64,000 nt of DNA from Paraphoma chrysanthemicola (Eukaryota; Ascomycota; Dothideomycetes; Pleosporales; Phaeosphaeriaceae), in contig JAGMWG010000019.1 in NCBI GenBank assembly GCA_020744225.1, positions 372,001 through 436,000 on the forward strand. The letters are read 5' to 3'. Below, one piece after another: positions 52,002 through 63,890 of the stretch (the first letter of the stretch is position 1; each line of letters opens with the position of its first letter). Position numbers and translations under genes: made by a program. The notes beneath the pieces are model-generated. The model saw only the letters and a list, made by a program, of their open reading frames with translations, ran no database searches and was not told the DNA's origin.

Positions 52002-53452
52002 TTGGGTAAGCCACAGTATGAACGCTTGCAAAAGCCTGTGCTGACTTGATTCAGAAGATCTCATTGTTCGGATTAGTGGTGTAAGGGCGCAATCAAATTG
52101 ATACCAACAGGACTTCAGTGGTTCAACATTTGTCGAGGGTGTTAAAATAGTAATTAGTACTTCGAAGCTATAAGATAATCAAGACGTGCAGCACTCTTTT
52201 TCAGGTTTCCTTTTTGTCTACCGACCCTCACATTGTCTCGTCTTAGATATCCCCATCTCTCAACCTCCCTTGCGCGTCTAGATCAGCTCGCGCATTGCGC
52301 CACGCGCACAATGACCGAGATATGTCCATACTTGCCATTTCATCTGACCTCATATAACAGTCCCAGAGCATGCTAGCGCGATACGTATAGAAGATCACTA
52401 CCTGGTGTGCGGTTCCGCAACCTTCTCGACCAAGCGCCTTGTTTGCGATCTCCACTTTCTGTTTCATTCCTCGCAAGCCGCTATTCTCTATTTCTCATGT
52501 AAATTATGACGCAGTGAACAGTAGCTCTACCAAGACCAATGGTCTATGCCTTTCCGGTGGCTTATAATGTGGCGCATGGTAGAATGAAGTCAAAGGTCTA
52601 TTTTGGTAATCTCACATGATTAGAATCGTGTCTTCGCTGTGGCAACAGCGAGTCGAAACCACATAGTGGTTAATGGAATGATGCGACATGCTGGTTGATA
52701 TGAGAAATAGAGGTATGAGGCCGACTCGGGGGAAGGTGAAGAGAACTCGTATCTCCCAAATATCGGGTCGTACACACTTGCTTATATGATACCTCCTCAA
52801 TAAGCTCCCGGTAAGCCTAAGACACGTAACTACCATGACCGCCTCGTACCGTTTCTAGTTGCAAGGCCTCTCGTTACCTTGCCGCTCGTGCTTGACGTAT
52901 AACGATTGAGCTACTTCGCCGCTCTCTAAGGCACGTGATTCGCGCTAATCACGTGTAGATTAGAAGCCGACACACTTCTCGTCAGCCTTGGCGTGTACTC
53001 TGACTGCTGCAGATGTCGTCTAAGCTTCAAGTGGTCTTTGTTCCCACGTGGGCGAACTGTGATGAGGAAATGTCAGTTCTTCAATCGGCATTGATTTGGA
53101 ATGCCGTCCCCACCTCGGCATAGGGCCCTTGGCATTCTGAATAATTATTGGGGCTTGAGCACACCTCCAATGAACAGAACACACATCTTCTCCGTTTAGT
53201 ACCCTGAATAGGTAATTTTTTACCACGAAGGGGGATATGCCGAACGCTACTGGGCTCGGCCCATGCCGGCGAGCAGCACGTCATCAACAACACAGGTACG
53301 ACTGCGGGGTACAACCAGAAGTACAAGACTATTTCCAATCATGACTAACAGTTGCACGACGTAGCTGTGAGACTACGAACATATACTAGAAGTCCTTCTA
53401 CTCCTCTCTTCGATAGCTCATTCCACCGCAAGAACAACTTCGATTTTTAATA
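52002..53452. other. intergenic, nothing recognised
   Basis: About 1.45 kb with no supported coding sequence. The promoter of the isochorismatase-type gene lies at the right end; no clear TATA element is seen there. Confidence 0.5.
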
Positions 53453-54080
53453 ATGGCGCCTCAATCCTTCCGCGGCCTTCTTGGCATACCTAACAGCACG
53501 GCATCGACCTCCGATTCCGCACTCATCATCATTGATGCACAAAATGAATACGCATCAGGCGCTTTGACCGTTACCAATGCTGCGGCAAGTGGCAAGGTCA
53601 TTGCCAATCTGCTTGAGAAGTACCGTGCCGGCAATGGCAAGGTCATCCACGTGCTGCACAAGACACCTGAGGGCGCACCAATCTTCACACCAAACACTGA
53701 TCTCGCCGCTGAGTTCAAGGAGTTGACACCCAAAGTACGAGGAATCTATGAGCAGAGTACGCTTGAGACTGACAGAGCATCAGGACGGCGAGAAGACCAT
53801 CTGGAAACAATTCCCTGGTAGCTTCGAACAAACGCCACTCCACGAGACCCTTGAGTCATGGGGCATCAAGAAGGTTGTGCTGACCGGCTACATGGCGCAT
53901 GTTTGCGTCTCAACTACCGCTCGTGAGGCGTACCAGAAGGGCTACGAAGTTGTTCTTGTCGAAGACGCTATCGGCGACCGTGATATTCCTGGCGTCGATG
54001 GCGCTGAAGTCACACGTGTCGCGTTGGCTGAACTTTCTGACGTCTTTGGCACGGTTGTGAAGAGCTCGGAGATTAAGTGA
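53453..54080 (+). CDS. isochorismatase-family cysteine hydrolase
   Basis: Exons 53453-53734 and 53784-54080 give 192 residues; the 49-nt intron (GTACGA...CATCAG) closes in phase 0. The catalytic triad of the family is visible: D28 in ALIIIDAQNEY, K102 in TIWKQFPGSF and C135 in LTGYMAHVCVSTTAREA. The alpha/beta fold and length match the isochorismatase-like superfamily, which hydrolyses small amides or enol ethers (nicotinamidase, N-carbamoylsarcosine amidase, isochorismatase). In plant-associated fungi some secreted members lower salicylate precursors, but this copy has no signal peptide, so a cytosolic house-cleaning role is as likely. The substrate cannot be inferred. Confidence 0.9.
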
Positions 54081-54146
54081 GTCAGGCGGTTAGCAGGAGA
54101 AGTATTGAATATGTTCAATCTCTACTATACCAATACTAGTCGAGTA

Positions 54147-54999
54147 TCATGCACCAACGCCTCTCATGACCGTCACAGTATGCACATATTTGACTTTTCC
54201 ATCCACAACCCTGATCTCATGACTATCCGGCCACGCGCCCAAACTGTCAAACTGACACAACACATCCACGCTCCCCATTACGTCATCAATAACGTACCGT
54301 CGCATACCGTTATTCTTCGTACTCCCACCTCTCGGCAACGACTTGCCACACGGATTCGTATACTGACCTAAGTCACATATCAGCATATACCCGCACCAAC
54401 AATCATAAGATGAACTTACTCCCTTCCACTCTCTCACACTCCGTCCCCCACGGAATTCTATCCGCTGCTCCTTTATCCGTCCACATGTCCAAATACGCGT
54501 CTCCCACTTTCTTAAGTAAATCTCTATTCGGTCTTTTTCCTTCTGAAATCTCTGTCCAATCTTCTTTCTGGATATACCCAAGCGTCTTCTTCGCATCGAA
54601 AAACAAATCCCCCGTTGTAGCAGCAACGGTATCGATCATACTAATTGCACGCGTATCGTTGTTCGCGTGCCGAATTTGCGTCGACACGACGAAGGGTTTG
54701 GGGCCTGAAGTACTGATCCACATGGTATACGAGGCGCAGGCGGTGGTATCGGCAGTCGAGCGGTTTAGTGCGATGGTGTATGAGGTAGAGAGAAGGGATG
54801 TAGAGAGAGTGGAAGCCTTATTGTTTTGCTGGTAGGTGAAATTTGTGGAGAGGGGAAGGAGGGAAGGTTTTCCGGCGGTTTGGGCCGCGAGGTAAGTATG
54901 TGCGATGGAGAAGAGGGCTGCGCGGGTGCATTCTGCCGTAGCTGAAGAGAGGCAGAGCGTAACGATTGAGGCTACTACAGATGGGCTGAAGTGTCGCAT
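54147..54999 (-). CDS. secreted DUF8021 family protein
   Basis: Exons 54999-54420 and 54367-54147 give 266 residues; the 52-nt intron (GTAAGT...CTTAG) closes. A signal peptide (MRHFSPSVVASIVTLCLSSA) precedes C-T-R-AALFSIAHTYLAAQTAGK, the typical start of this fungal secreted family. Core features include STSYTIALNRSTADTTACAS and ISMIDTVAATTGDLFFDAKK. The second exon holds the conserved end (SLPRGGSTKNNGMRRYVIDD, MGSVDVLCQFDSLGAWPDSH). The gene is convergent with the isochorismatase-type gene, 66 bases apart. Function is unknown; several paired cysteines suit an extracellular location. Confidence 0.85.
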
Positions 55000-55440
55000 T
55001 GTACCGCCTCAGATTCTTTGCTGTTATTTTTGCTGAAGAAGATGAAGCGTGCTTGGGGGTCTCATGCGCGACGTGCGTATGTTATAGAAAACTGTATTGT
55101 CTTCATTTTGGGTCGTCTTGCTTGGTGTTTTGCCGGAAGAGTGACATCCTGGTAAGCGCTTTGGAGTAATGCTTGTCATTGGTAAGCTCATAAGCGACAC
55201 CCATTTACGATCGACGCAATATATGCTTATTGCAACGGCAGTTAGTAAGGAACCAAATGAATCTCCTGGATTCGGCAATCACTTACAGTATCCAACTGAC
55301 GAACAGCTGTTGTTGGCTAATCTGATCTGCGTACAAGTCAACACCGACGAGGCCGGCTGAGTCCTGCAATATTTCCAAACCCTAGAAGAATAAAGCAGCA
55401 TGACTACGCATCGTACACAAACTCGTCTTGAGGCCGCGTT
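55000..55440. other. intergenic
   Basis: About 440 bases upstream of the DUF8021 gene and downstream of the RING gene. It contains the DUF8021 promoter. Nothing else is recognised. Confidence 0.5.
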
Positions 55441-56445
55441 TCAACTCCTCTCCACACTCCACTGGGCCAAAGCCCATATCCCACTGACGACATTCTCCTC
55501 CCCATCATGTCCCCTCAAGCTTGGCTTCTTCTTATCCATTTGATGCCTCCGCAACTCCTCATACACCATAACCAACACATCTTTAAACTCATTACTGGGT
55601 CTTCCCGCCCAGTCTTCCCTACCAATCTTCGCACAGCACCTCTCAACCACAAGATTCATGACCTCATGGCGTCGCACCGGCATTGCGCTCGGCCGTACAT
55701 TATGACTTATGCTCTGCGAAACAAGCATCGTGTATAAATGTAGCAAGGGAAAATGTTCAGACTTGTTCGGATCCTGAGCCGCGGTGACAATAGTGTCCCA
55801 GTTGATGCTGGAATCGGTGAGACCGAGACATGCGTTTGCTTTCCAGAAAAGCCGATTTGTTCGCGGAACGGTTGTTAGCCATTTGGGGATTGTGCTGCTG
55901 GCGCTGGACAACAAACGCGCAAGGCGAACGAGCGGGATTGCTAGACCCGCGGCTGTGTCTGGTCGACCGAGAGAATCCCAAGATGCAGCGATGAGGTTAT
56001 AACAGTCGAGGAAAGGATCAATATCGCGACTTTCGTGCCGGTTGACTGGACTTGCAGTCTGTATGAGTGCAGGAATGATAGCTTGATCAAGCAACTCGGT
56101 AACAGTGAATTTGCCAGTTGATTTGCGCTGCCACAGCAGGCGCAAGCCGGACCAGGTTTTTGTCATGAAGTCGTGCAAGCGTTCTGGCGGCTGTTCACAT
56201 AGCGCTTTCCAGATCGATGGGGCGTCGAACACGCTTTGCGAGTTTTGCCTACTGCATACAACGAGTCTGCAGTGCGGACATGCGTTGTTGTTACCGCGAC
56301 CTGTGCGAAGCCACTTTTTGATACAACCGTGGCCAAAGATATGTTGACAAGGGAGAGCGACAGGTTGGTGTTCGGCGCTGAAAGAGTCGCTACAGATCAT
56401 GCAATTGTCTACGGGGTGCAGTTGAGTATTGATAAAATCCTCCAT
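55441..56445 (-). CDS. RING-H2 finger protein, probable E3 ubiquitin ligase
   Basis: Single-exon 334-residue protein. The N-terminal RING-H2 is complete: C15-M-I-C18, C33-Q-H35, H39, C41 and C56-P-H-C59, with FGHGCIKKWLRTGRGN between. The rest is helical with no second named domain: KALCEQPPERLHDFMTKTWS, ELLDQAIIPALIQTASPVNR and DVLVMVYEELRRHQMDKKKP. N-terminal RING plus a long lineage-specific helical tail is a common plan for fungal E3 ligases of unknown target. The start ATG at 56445 directly precedes the RING. It is the only undamaged RING gene of the three in this window. Confidence 0.85.
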   Translation of the reverse strand: MEDFINTQLHPVDNCMICSDSFSAEHQPVALPCQHIFGHGCIKKWLRTGRGNNNACPHCRLVVCSRQNSQSVFDAPSIWKALCEQPPERLHDFMTKTWSGLRLLWQRKSTGKFTVTELLDQAIIPALIQTASPVNRHESRDIDPFLDCYNLIAASWDSLGRPDTAAGLAIPLVRLARLLSSASSTIPKWLTTVPRTNRLFWKANACLGLTDSSINWDTIVTAAQDPNKSEHFPLLHLYTMLVSQSISHNVRPSAMPVRRHEVMNLVVERCCAKIGREDWAGRPSNEFKDVLVMVYEELRRHQMDKKKPSLRGHDGEENVVSGIWALAQWSVERS

Positions 56446-56669
56446 GGTGGCGAAGTTGAGGTGAGTTGCGGATGGTTACGGGAATCCATGGCATCGATGA
56501 TACAAATCATGCTATAAGTGAAGTTGTAGGAGAATGGCGTTTGCGCGTGAGTCGTCATTGTTGTGAAGTGACAAGCTGTGAACATTGTTTGTCTGAGCGC
56601 CAAGCTGGCTAGGCTGTGAAACACTTCTATGGTCCTACTATCCAGCCACTACTAAACACGGCACTATGT

Positions 56670-58356
56670 TTATGGCTTCCACCGCCACCCAGGGTGCTTC
56701 CACTCCAGGTCTTGAATCTCTTTTTGGGTCAACCCAGCAAGCTCCTCGGGCGCACCCGCTTCCTTTTCGTTACGTTTCTTGTTGTCATACTTCATCCACA
56801 CGCCCGCTCCGATAGCGATGAATGTCCATACTACACCGCAAGTAAGATTGATGCCATTGCCTATATGGTAATTCGGAGCATCGCTAGGAAGAAAGGTCCA
56901 CGTCGAGATAAGACCGGCGAAGTAACCAGCCATTGCTAAAAACTGTTAGCACTATCTATTAGGAATGGGATAAGTATTTACGCACCATTGGTACCGATGG
57001 CGATACTGCGAGCAGAATCTGAAAGCACGTTCGCGCTGACCTGCGCGGCGGTAAGAGCACCTAGCGAGAATGCTGTCGATGCCGTCAAAAATACTGCTCC
57101 ATATCGCACATTCGCATTGTTAGTGGCTAAGAATATGGCATAACCTGCTATTACAGTCGGTCCTGTACAAGCAATTAAGGTTTGTCGACTGTCGATACGC
57201 CAGCTCCATAATGACATGAAGACCGAGCAGCACGTTCCGACGATATATGGCGGGACCGTGAGTAGTTGTAGATGAATTGTAGTGCGGTTCGGACAGATTG
57301 TTCGCACGATGGTTGGCAGAAAGAACGAGAGGCCCAGTACTGGGATGCTGCTTAAGAGGAAGACCATGGCCGTGGCAAGCGTAATCGGATTGGTAAAGCC
57401 GCGCGTCATTCTCTTCGCATCCATCTTGTCAAGCAGGACGACCTGCGCAAGACGCTCAGACTTGACTCGGTTAACGGCCCATTCCTTTTCCTCTTCAGAC
57501 AGCCAGCGAGCTGTGTCTGGGCGATCTGTCAAAGTGAAGAGCGAAATAAGTGCAAGCCCCATGGTGATGATGCCTTCGATCGCGAAGATCATTTGCCAGC
57601 CGTGAAGGCCGCCAAAATGCGACAGCTTGAGGATGCCTGATGCGAGAAGCCCTCCGAATGCGCCGCCAAGTGCTGGCACTGACATCCAAAGACCAAGGCG
57701 GAAGGTGAGCTCGGAGCGACGGTACCATCGCGAAAGGTAATGAGCACCTTTAAGTTGTCAATTGATACCCATATCGACTACAAACTCTGGTTCGCGACAA
57801 CTTACAGCCAGGCATAACACCAGCTTCAAAAATGCCAAGGAGAAAACGGACGGCGCATGCTTGCGCCCGGGTCTGCACGAAAGCTGTGGCAATGGAGACG
57901 GCGCCAAAACCAAAAGTCGTGAGGGGGAGGAACCAGCCAGGGCCTAGGTACTTAAATCAGCTTATCTTCGCCACTGCGTGCTAGCATCTTCATACCCATT
58001 ACTTTGCAGAGAATTGTTGCGGGAATCTCAAAGAGGATGTATGATATGTAAAAGACGGACAAGACGATATTATAGTCGAAGCCTTTGAGTTTAAGGTCTT
58101 TTTCGAACCCAGCGAGTCGTGCATTGCCTATGAAGGTCAGTGAATAATGCACCATGACACTTTGCGGGGACCTCATACCAACGTTGGTTCTGTCGATGAA
58201 GCACATAAGGTACAGCAGAGTTACTATCGGTACAATGTGGAGATCAATTTTCGTGCGTAGTTTGCGTTCCGCCTTGCGCGTTTTGCTGTCGATGGCGGTG
58301 ACGTCTCGCGAGGCCTCCGACTTCTCGCTATATGCGTCTAAGTTTCTGGCGTCCAT
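56670..58356 (-). CDS. MFS transporter, anion:cation symporter (Dal5/Tna1-type) family
   Basis: Five exons close in phase: 58356-58179, 58127-57996, 57943-57806, 57747-56986 and 56935-56670, giving 491 residues. About twelve membrane segments are expected; the first is HIVPIVTLLYLMCFIDRTNV, with the D-R-T-N-V/G-N-A-R motif typical of this family. Others include YNIVLSVFYISYILFEIPAT, ACAVRFLLGIFEAGVMPG and YLSRWYRRSELTFRLGLWMS. Family members import small organic anions such as allantoate, nicotinate, pantothenate or biotin; the substrate cannot be read here. The C-terminus (EELAGLTQKEIQDLEWKHPG) is cytoplasmic. The Zn2Cys6 factor 1.2 kb upstream on the same strand is a plausible regulator, as such pairs are common, but this is inference. 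Confidence 0.92.
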
Positions 58357-59568
58357 GGCTACTGTGAAACTTCAAATGTTCGCGTTGGATTGAATTGCAA
58401 GAACTTTGAAAGTCGTGGCATAATGATATGTTTATATCATGCTACATGCGCCGAAACCTTGCGTGATATGCGCCGAATCTTGTCAATACTTCCTATCAGA
58501 CTGCCATCGCTAAAGTCAATGGGGTGCTTGTCCCAGGATGTTCTGGCCCTTCCGCGTACATGGCTCGGTTGAGCGAATTTAGTATCGCCGTCGGTCGGTG
58601 GCTTGGCAATGCTTCTCCGTGGAAGCCGCCGTTTGATTCACTCGTTGATGCAGAGAACCACTTGGTCGCGTAAATAGCAGTGGTACCCCGCGGCTATTAT
58701 TGAAACAGGCTCTTGATTGTCCTGTCGGGACAGCTTTTATGCCATTTGTCGCAATTCAACTTGTTGTAAGTCAAGACAACGATGTACAATAAAATTCCAC
58801 TTTCCGCGGCTACTCTGTACCCTAGGCTAACTTTTTCATTTTCTAATCATAACGCGTCAATAACCCACTGTATTGTATCAACTACAAGCATTGAGCAGTG
58901 GGGCTCGGACAAGCCCGGTGTTACAAGTGAAGTCTGATTGACAACCGACAGCATTTATTATTGCATTGTGCCATTGGATCGCTTCGTACACTCACTCGAG
59001 GCTTGAGGACGTGACAGACGGTAGATGTGCACAGCGTGCGCGTTCGGAAGGTTGCAGCCTGGATGTCGCTTCGTGTTGAGGATATAATCGGGAGAGTAAG
59101 AATTCCTAGTGCTGCGTAGCGCTCTATGCACAAAGATCGCTTCCGTTTTCCAACAAGTTTCACTAGTCCCAGTCTGAAAAATTCGCGACCATTCGCGTGC
59201 ATTCCAGTACGTCCATGCTCGGGCGGCTTTACAGCAAGACCGTCCAATTCATAGCTTTGGAGAGCTGCAAAGACTACTCAGCCGATTTTTGTTGGCATAG
59301 ATTGGAAGCTTGCATCACGACGCTGTTCTTGACTGGGTTTCTTGCCAAGATTCTGAAGCCCATGAGGGCGGGTCGCCTATCTCGCTACTAGTCCCATTGG
59401 AGTAACACCGAGAGCCTGATGTCAATCTCGGCTGTCGCTAGATATGGAAGTCCTCGTAGCCTAGATCAGACGAAACGATGGCATCAGAGACCAAGTACCA
59501 GACTGGTGCCGGCGAGTGAGGCTCAGCTCGTAGAAGCGCAAATCATTCTGGAGGATTTGCAGAGCCAT
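58357..59568. other. intergenic between transporter and transcription factor
   Basis: About 1.2 kb containing the transporter promoter and the 3' end region of the transcription factor gene. A 108-codon minus-strand frame here has no features. No CGG-repeat site pair was confidently identified. Confidence 0.5.
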
Positions 59569-61988
59569 TCAAATGAGGCCCTGAAAGTGCCGCGATATCT
59601 CGCCAATCTCCCAAGCTGACAAGCCTTGCTCTCCAAAATTGTTCGTGGACAAATCGCTCTGTGTTGGCTGGAATGTCGCTGCTGATCCGAACACATCGTA
59701 CAGGTCTATCAAGTCGTTACTCATGTCGAACATGTCAGGCATTACGCCGTTCAACTCGAGTGTGAGGTTTGGACTGTCGCTTCCCCACAGGTCCATAGCA
59801 TTTGGTTCATCTGGGGGTAACGAGTGCCGGGACTCTGTCGCGGGATTTAGTTCGTGCGGGACAATTGGGTTCTGTCCGCCGCTGTTACCGACTCTCGCAC
59901 CGAGTGATTTTACAATTGGTAGCAGCCCGCGTAAGCTTCGCCATAGCCTACGACTGGCTGTACTGTGGCGAGAGAAGCCTTTGACGAGTTCAATAGCCGA
60001 GACAAATGGGTCCCGACAGTTTTCTGCAAAGTTGTTTGGTGCATGACAAACGGCCAACAGTACGACAGCAACGGCGCTGAGTAGATAATAGTGGAAGATG
60101 CTCTGCTCGCGAATGTAGACATCGCTTGTCTGGTTGAGGTGCACAAGAACCTGTATGGTATCCTGAGCGATGTCCACGACAAGACGTGCATTCTTCAAAT
60201 CGGCCTTGATGTTGTCTGGGGTCAGAACATGATGGCGGTGGACGAGCGTACGGACGTGATTGCCCCGCAGATAGAGCATGGTACGTAGACGATGCAATTG
60301 AAGTGGCTGAGAACGTGGTGCAAGTCCGAGGCGCGGGTGCCTGAATTGCAGGTCCTGAGGAAGCGATTGAAGCCAGTTCTGAGTGATGAAATCAAGGTAT
60401 TCCTCAGTCTCTTGAGGAATAAGTTGGAGGGAGGATCCATATGGTGGAAGCGCGTCCCAGACTCGCGAGCAGAGCCTTGCGTACGCAATCATAGCTTTGA
60501 GGTACGGGTGATCGGTACCCGGCTCAGGAAGCTGAGGGTCAATGTCACGATCGTTCAGCGCAAAGGAAAGGCTTGTGCCGAAGCTCCACCTCCGATCGAG
60601 CTCGTAAACAACCCAGAAGACCTGTACTGCAAGCTCTCTCGCATTTTCGTCTTTGAAATTGTCGTAGAGGCTTTGTTTGCGATGTAAGCCCATCTCGAGT
60701 GCTTGTCGTGCCGCACGGCCGATCGCGCGCCAAGCGAACAACTCTTCGGATGTGTGGCAAAAGTAGAGACTCTAAAGAGTGGTCAATGACATAACAAGAC
60801 GTAGAGATCCACCTACCAGCATTCCCATGATCTGTATGTCCTTGAGCTCGACTTCACTTGCTAGCGACACTACTCCGACATCTTGCTCGACCGATTCGAT
60901 CAGTCCATCTGACACTTCGTTCTTGCCATGTGTTTCATGGAGCAGGGCGGTGGCGATAGCGATTTTCACCATATGTACGTCGTTCATACCTATAGATGGT
61001 TGGGTGCTTGAAGAATGATTGAAAGTCTTCGAGAAGTTGAGTATGTGGGATGCGTTACGGATAAGACTCTCAGTATCGACGATCGGGTGAACACAAGCGA
61101 TCTCTTCCTGATAAACGCCAAGTAGCCGAGTGATCTCATCGAGTGAATAGCTTGTGAGACTATGCGATGGCTTCGGCGATGGAGGCGTCAGGGCTGTTAT
61201 AACCCGTTCCGGGGTAGCTGGGCGTGAGGACACCACTGATGAAGGTCCTGTCGAATGCGGCTCAGTCTTACCCAAGCCCATGCGTGACAATGATGTCTCG
61301 GCGATGCTGAAACTGAATGCGGAACGTGTTGGACCCACAAACTGAGGCTGTCGTGGAGCATCCTGCCGCTGGGAAGTGGCGGTTGTGTATGTGGGACTTG
61401 CTGTTTGAGGCACCGAAGGCTGTCGCTGCACGTCAGAGGGCGCTTGTGAGTGACTGTTGACCAAAGATGCCACTGTAGAAGTCAATGCAGCTATCTGGTT
61501 TCGTAGATTATTGATATCGTTGCTCAGTTGGTGGTAATGCGATCTTAGTTTGTCAGCAACACTGCATGTTCCTGGCTTGACCCACTCACTCATCGCCTCG
61601 TGACTTCCTTCGTTCTTTGTTAATTTCTTTCGCGGACTGTGCAGCGGTTGGGACTACTATGCAGGCAATCTTCATAGTCGTGCATCGTTGGCAATCGTTT
61701 TCCTCTTCCATGCGAATGCACTTCACTTTACACCGCTTGCATTCGTTGCTGACAGACTTCAGAGGGGACCCAGAAATAAAGCAGGGGATTTTACCATGCA
61801 GCAGCAGTATACTTGGCGCGTTTCGCCCGTTGCGTTTCTCCTTCGTTCTCTTGAATTGGCCTCCTCTGGGATGAGTTTGACACGTTGGTCACGGCGGATT
61901 GAGAGGCCTCCATGTTCTCCTGGGAATTGCTAATGTAGCTGCTTGTCTGCGGTCCACTCCTGATGGAGCTTGCTTTGGAGAGCGACAT
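59569..61988 (-). CDS. Zn2Cys6 transcription factor with fungal-specific TF domain
   Basis: Four exons close in phase: 61988-61795, 61748-61590, 61543-60817 and 60771-59569, giving 760 residues. The binuclear zinc cluster is created by splicing: C65-N-E-C68, C75, C84-Q-R-C87 and C94, i.e. C-x2-C-x6-C-x8-C-x2-C-x6-C. A basic linker (KEINKERRKSRG) and a short coiled coil (YHQLSNDINNLRNQIAALTS) for dimerisation follow. The middle-homology domain has ITRLLGVYQEEIACVHPIVD, RAIGRAARQALEMGLHRKQS and ELAVQVFWVVYELDRRWSFG, the classic fungal TF signature. The C-terminal ~100 residues are acidic and hydrophobic, suited to activation. Only the DNA-binding arrangement is seen; target genes are unknown, the downstream MFS transporter being the nearest candidate. 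Confidence 0.92.
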
Positions 61989-63554
61989 TGCTGGGTCCTG
62001 TGCAGATACATTGCGATTTCCTTGAGGTTGCCATGATCCGTTGCCGTCCTTTTAGCGGCCGAGGTCTACCACCAATCGCGTGACCTGAACCCGACGTTTC
62101 GCCACGACAGTCCGGGTGGCATAGCCAGCCCCTCTCGGCCATACGCCGGCCGCTAATGTCATCGCCTCTGAACCAAATAGGGTCAATAATCGGAGGCTGT
62201 GTGCCGAACAAGCCGATGAGAAGTGCTGTTGGAGAAGAGAGATTTGGTGTGGTGTGGTGGGTCAAAGCTCTCAGGAGGTCACGAGGGCGGGGAAGTACCG
62301 CCGAGTCGCGTTTCCCTCTGTGTCTCAAAACACCAGCACTCCAACACCGCGATGCATCAGCGGGAAGAGTGTACTGTGCAGATAGGTAGGAACTATCTCG
62401 CCTGCTAATTAGTGTATGCCGACTCAAACAAAAACCATGCGCACTGCTCGTGGCGCGTGTCGAACTGGAGCATCCTCGCGAATTAGTGCCATGGATAGCG
62501 TCAACGATTTGCCCGTAATCCTGGCTCCAGCTACCAGCTTATAAGTTAACCTGCTACAAGTTCCCACTCATTTTGTGAACCCTTTGGTCACATAAACAAG
62601 CAATAAATTGGACTCGGACTTCTTTGAGAGTTACAATGCTGCGGCACTAACGACGAGCTACGCTGAAGCAGGAACCGAACTAGGTGATGATCTCATTATG
62701 TCATCCTCAAGGCTTGCTGAGCAGGTCGATTGTGACCTGATGGGAGCCACGGCCCAGGCCAACTCTGCCGTGCTGACTCTATGATTCAATCACGAGCCGT
62801 TTGTGCCTATTAATGATGCATTTTCCGACGATGGCGGAGACGCGTAGACCTCCTGTCTCCGCGGCGAGCCGCTGACAAGATTTTGAAGCTGTCTATAGCA
62901 CATCCCAGGGTTCACAAGCATGGGCACTGCTCCAGCTGCCTTGATCAATGTGACTTGGCAGTAATTATATATGGGGTGGCTCGCAACGTCTTGACTTTAG
63001 TCTGGTAAAATAAGGGTATGATGGAAGACACGGAGTCTCTGTAACGTACGCTCAAGTGATTTAAGCTCACTCTCGGCTTAAGACCACTACTTCATCGCAT
63101 TCTTTGCAAGACGTTGTATGCCCTCAGCTGCACTGAATATACTTGTACGTTCCCTTGGAGGAATTCGTTATTTAGGTCGCTGTGCCGACTTTGGCAAGTT
63201 TTGTTCGGCTTTCATGGTCCTTGCATGAACCTCTCATTCAGCGTTCACTCCCTATGCAAGTCAACGCACTAACGGTCCTCACTACCATCTTCCTAACGAC
63301 AGCGTGCAAGACACGCCATGGTACCAATACTGAGTACTGGAATATATACAAAACTTCTTCGTCGTAACGTATCTCCCTAAATTCTACCCACAATCCTTCA
63401 GATAATCTTGCACTCTACACTCCTATCAATCATCTAAATCTCCACGCGCCCTCAATTTTCAACCTTAGATGTTCCTTCAGACCGTCAGAGCGCCCACTAT
63501 CTCTTAGACCATCAGGCACTGCACACTCCTTCAAGGCCTCCCACACGCAACAAG
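61989..63554. other. intergenic, nothing recognised
   Basis: About 1.55 kb with the transcription factor promoter at its left end and the right-edge RING gene's promoter at its right. No coding, RNA or repeat signal is supported. Confidence 0.5.
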
Positions 63555-63890
63555 ATGTCCGACATCGTCCGTCCTTTTCAGGCAATGCTCCGACGTCTAG
63601 AGTGTGCATATTCAATCCGGCCTGCTCCAATCCCCGAAGTAACTTTATGTTCCTTCTGCTCCCAAGATAACGCCGGTCCTTTCCTTCAGGTTCGCTGCGG
63701 CCACGAATTTCACAAATACTGCCTCATCAGCTGGCTTCGTACTCTCTATCGCGAATACCAAGATGCGAAATGTTCCGATTGTTACCACGTTTTCTTCACG
63801 ATTGACGAGTCTCTTCGGCCTGACCCACCTGAGATCACGGATCATATTCGTCTCGAACAAGACCCGTCGAGTACGGCGCGATTGGTATAA
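63555..63890 (+). CDS. RING-H2 finger protein near the window edge
   Basis: From the ATG at 63555 the frame gives 111 residues with a complete RING-H2: L-CSFC, VRCGHEFHKYCLISWL and KCSDCYHVF. After STARLV it stops at TAA (63888-63890). The same frame then continues with ESATRALDAIRRRVDGLAEI and TNTRTQRLANIQATVS to the window end, a helical tail like that of the RING gene at 12.6 kb. Alternatively GTATAA at 63885 could be a donor with the TTTAG near 63941 as acceptor, but the next frame then stops soon. So the true 3' structure is open. RING-H2 suggests E3 ligase activity. Confidence 0.6.
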   Translation: MSDIVRPFQAMLRRLECAYSIRPAPIPEVTLCSFCSQDNAGPFLQVRCGHEFHKYCLISWLRTLYREYQDAKCSDCYHVFFTIDESLRPDPPEITDHIRLEQDPSSTARLV

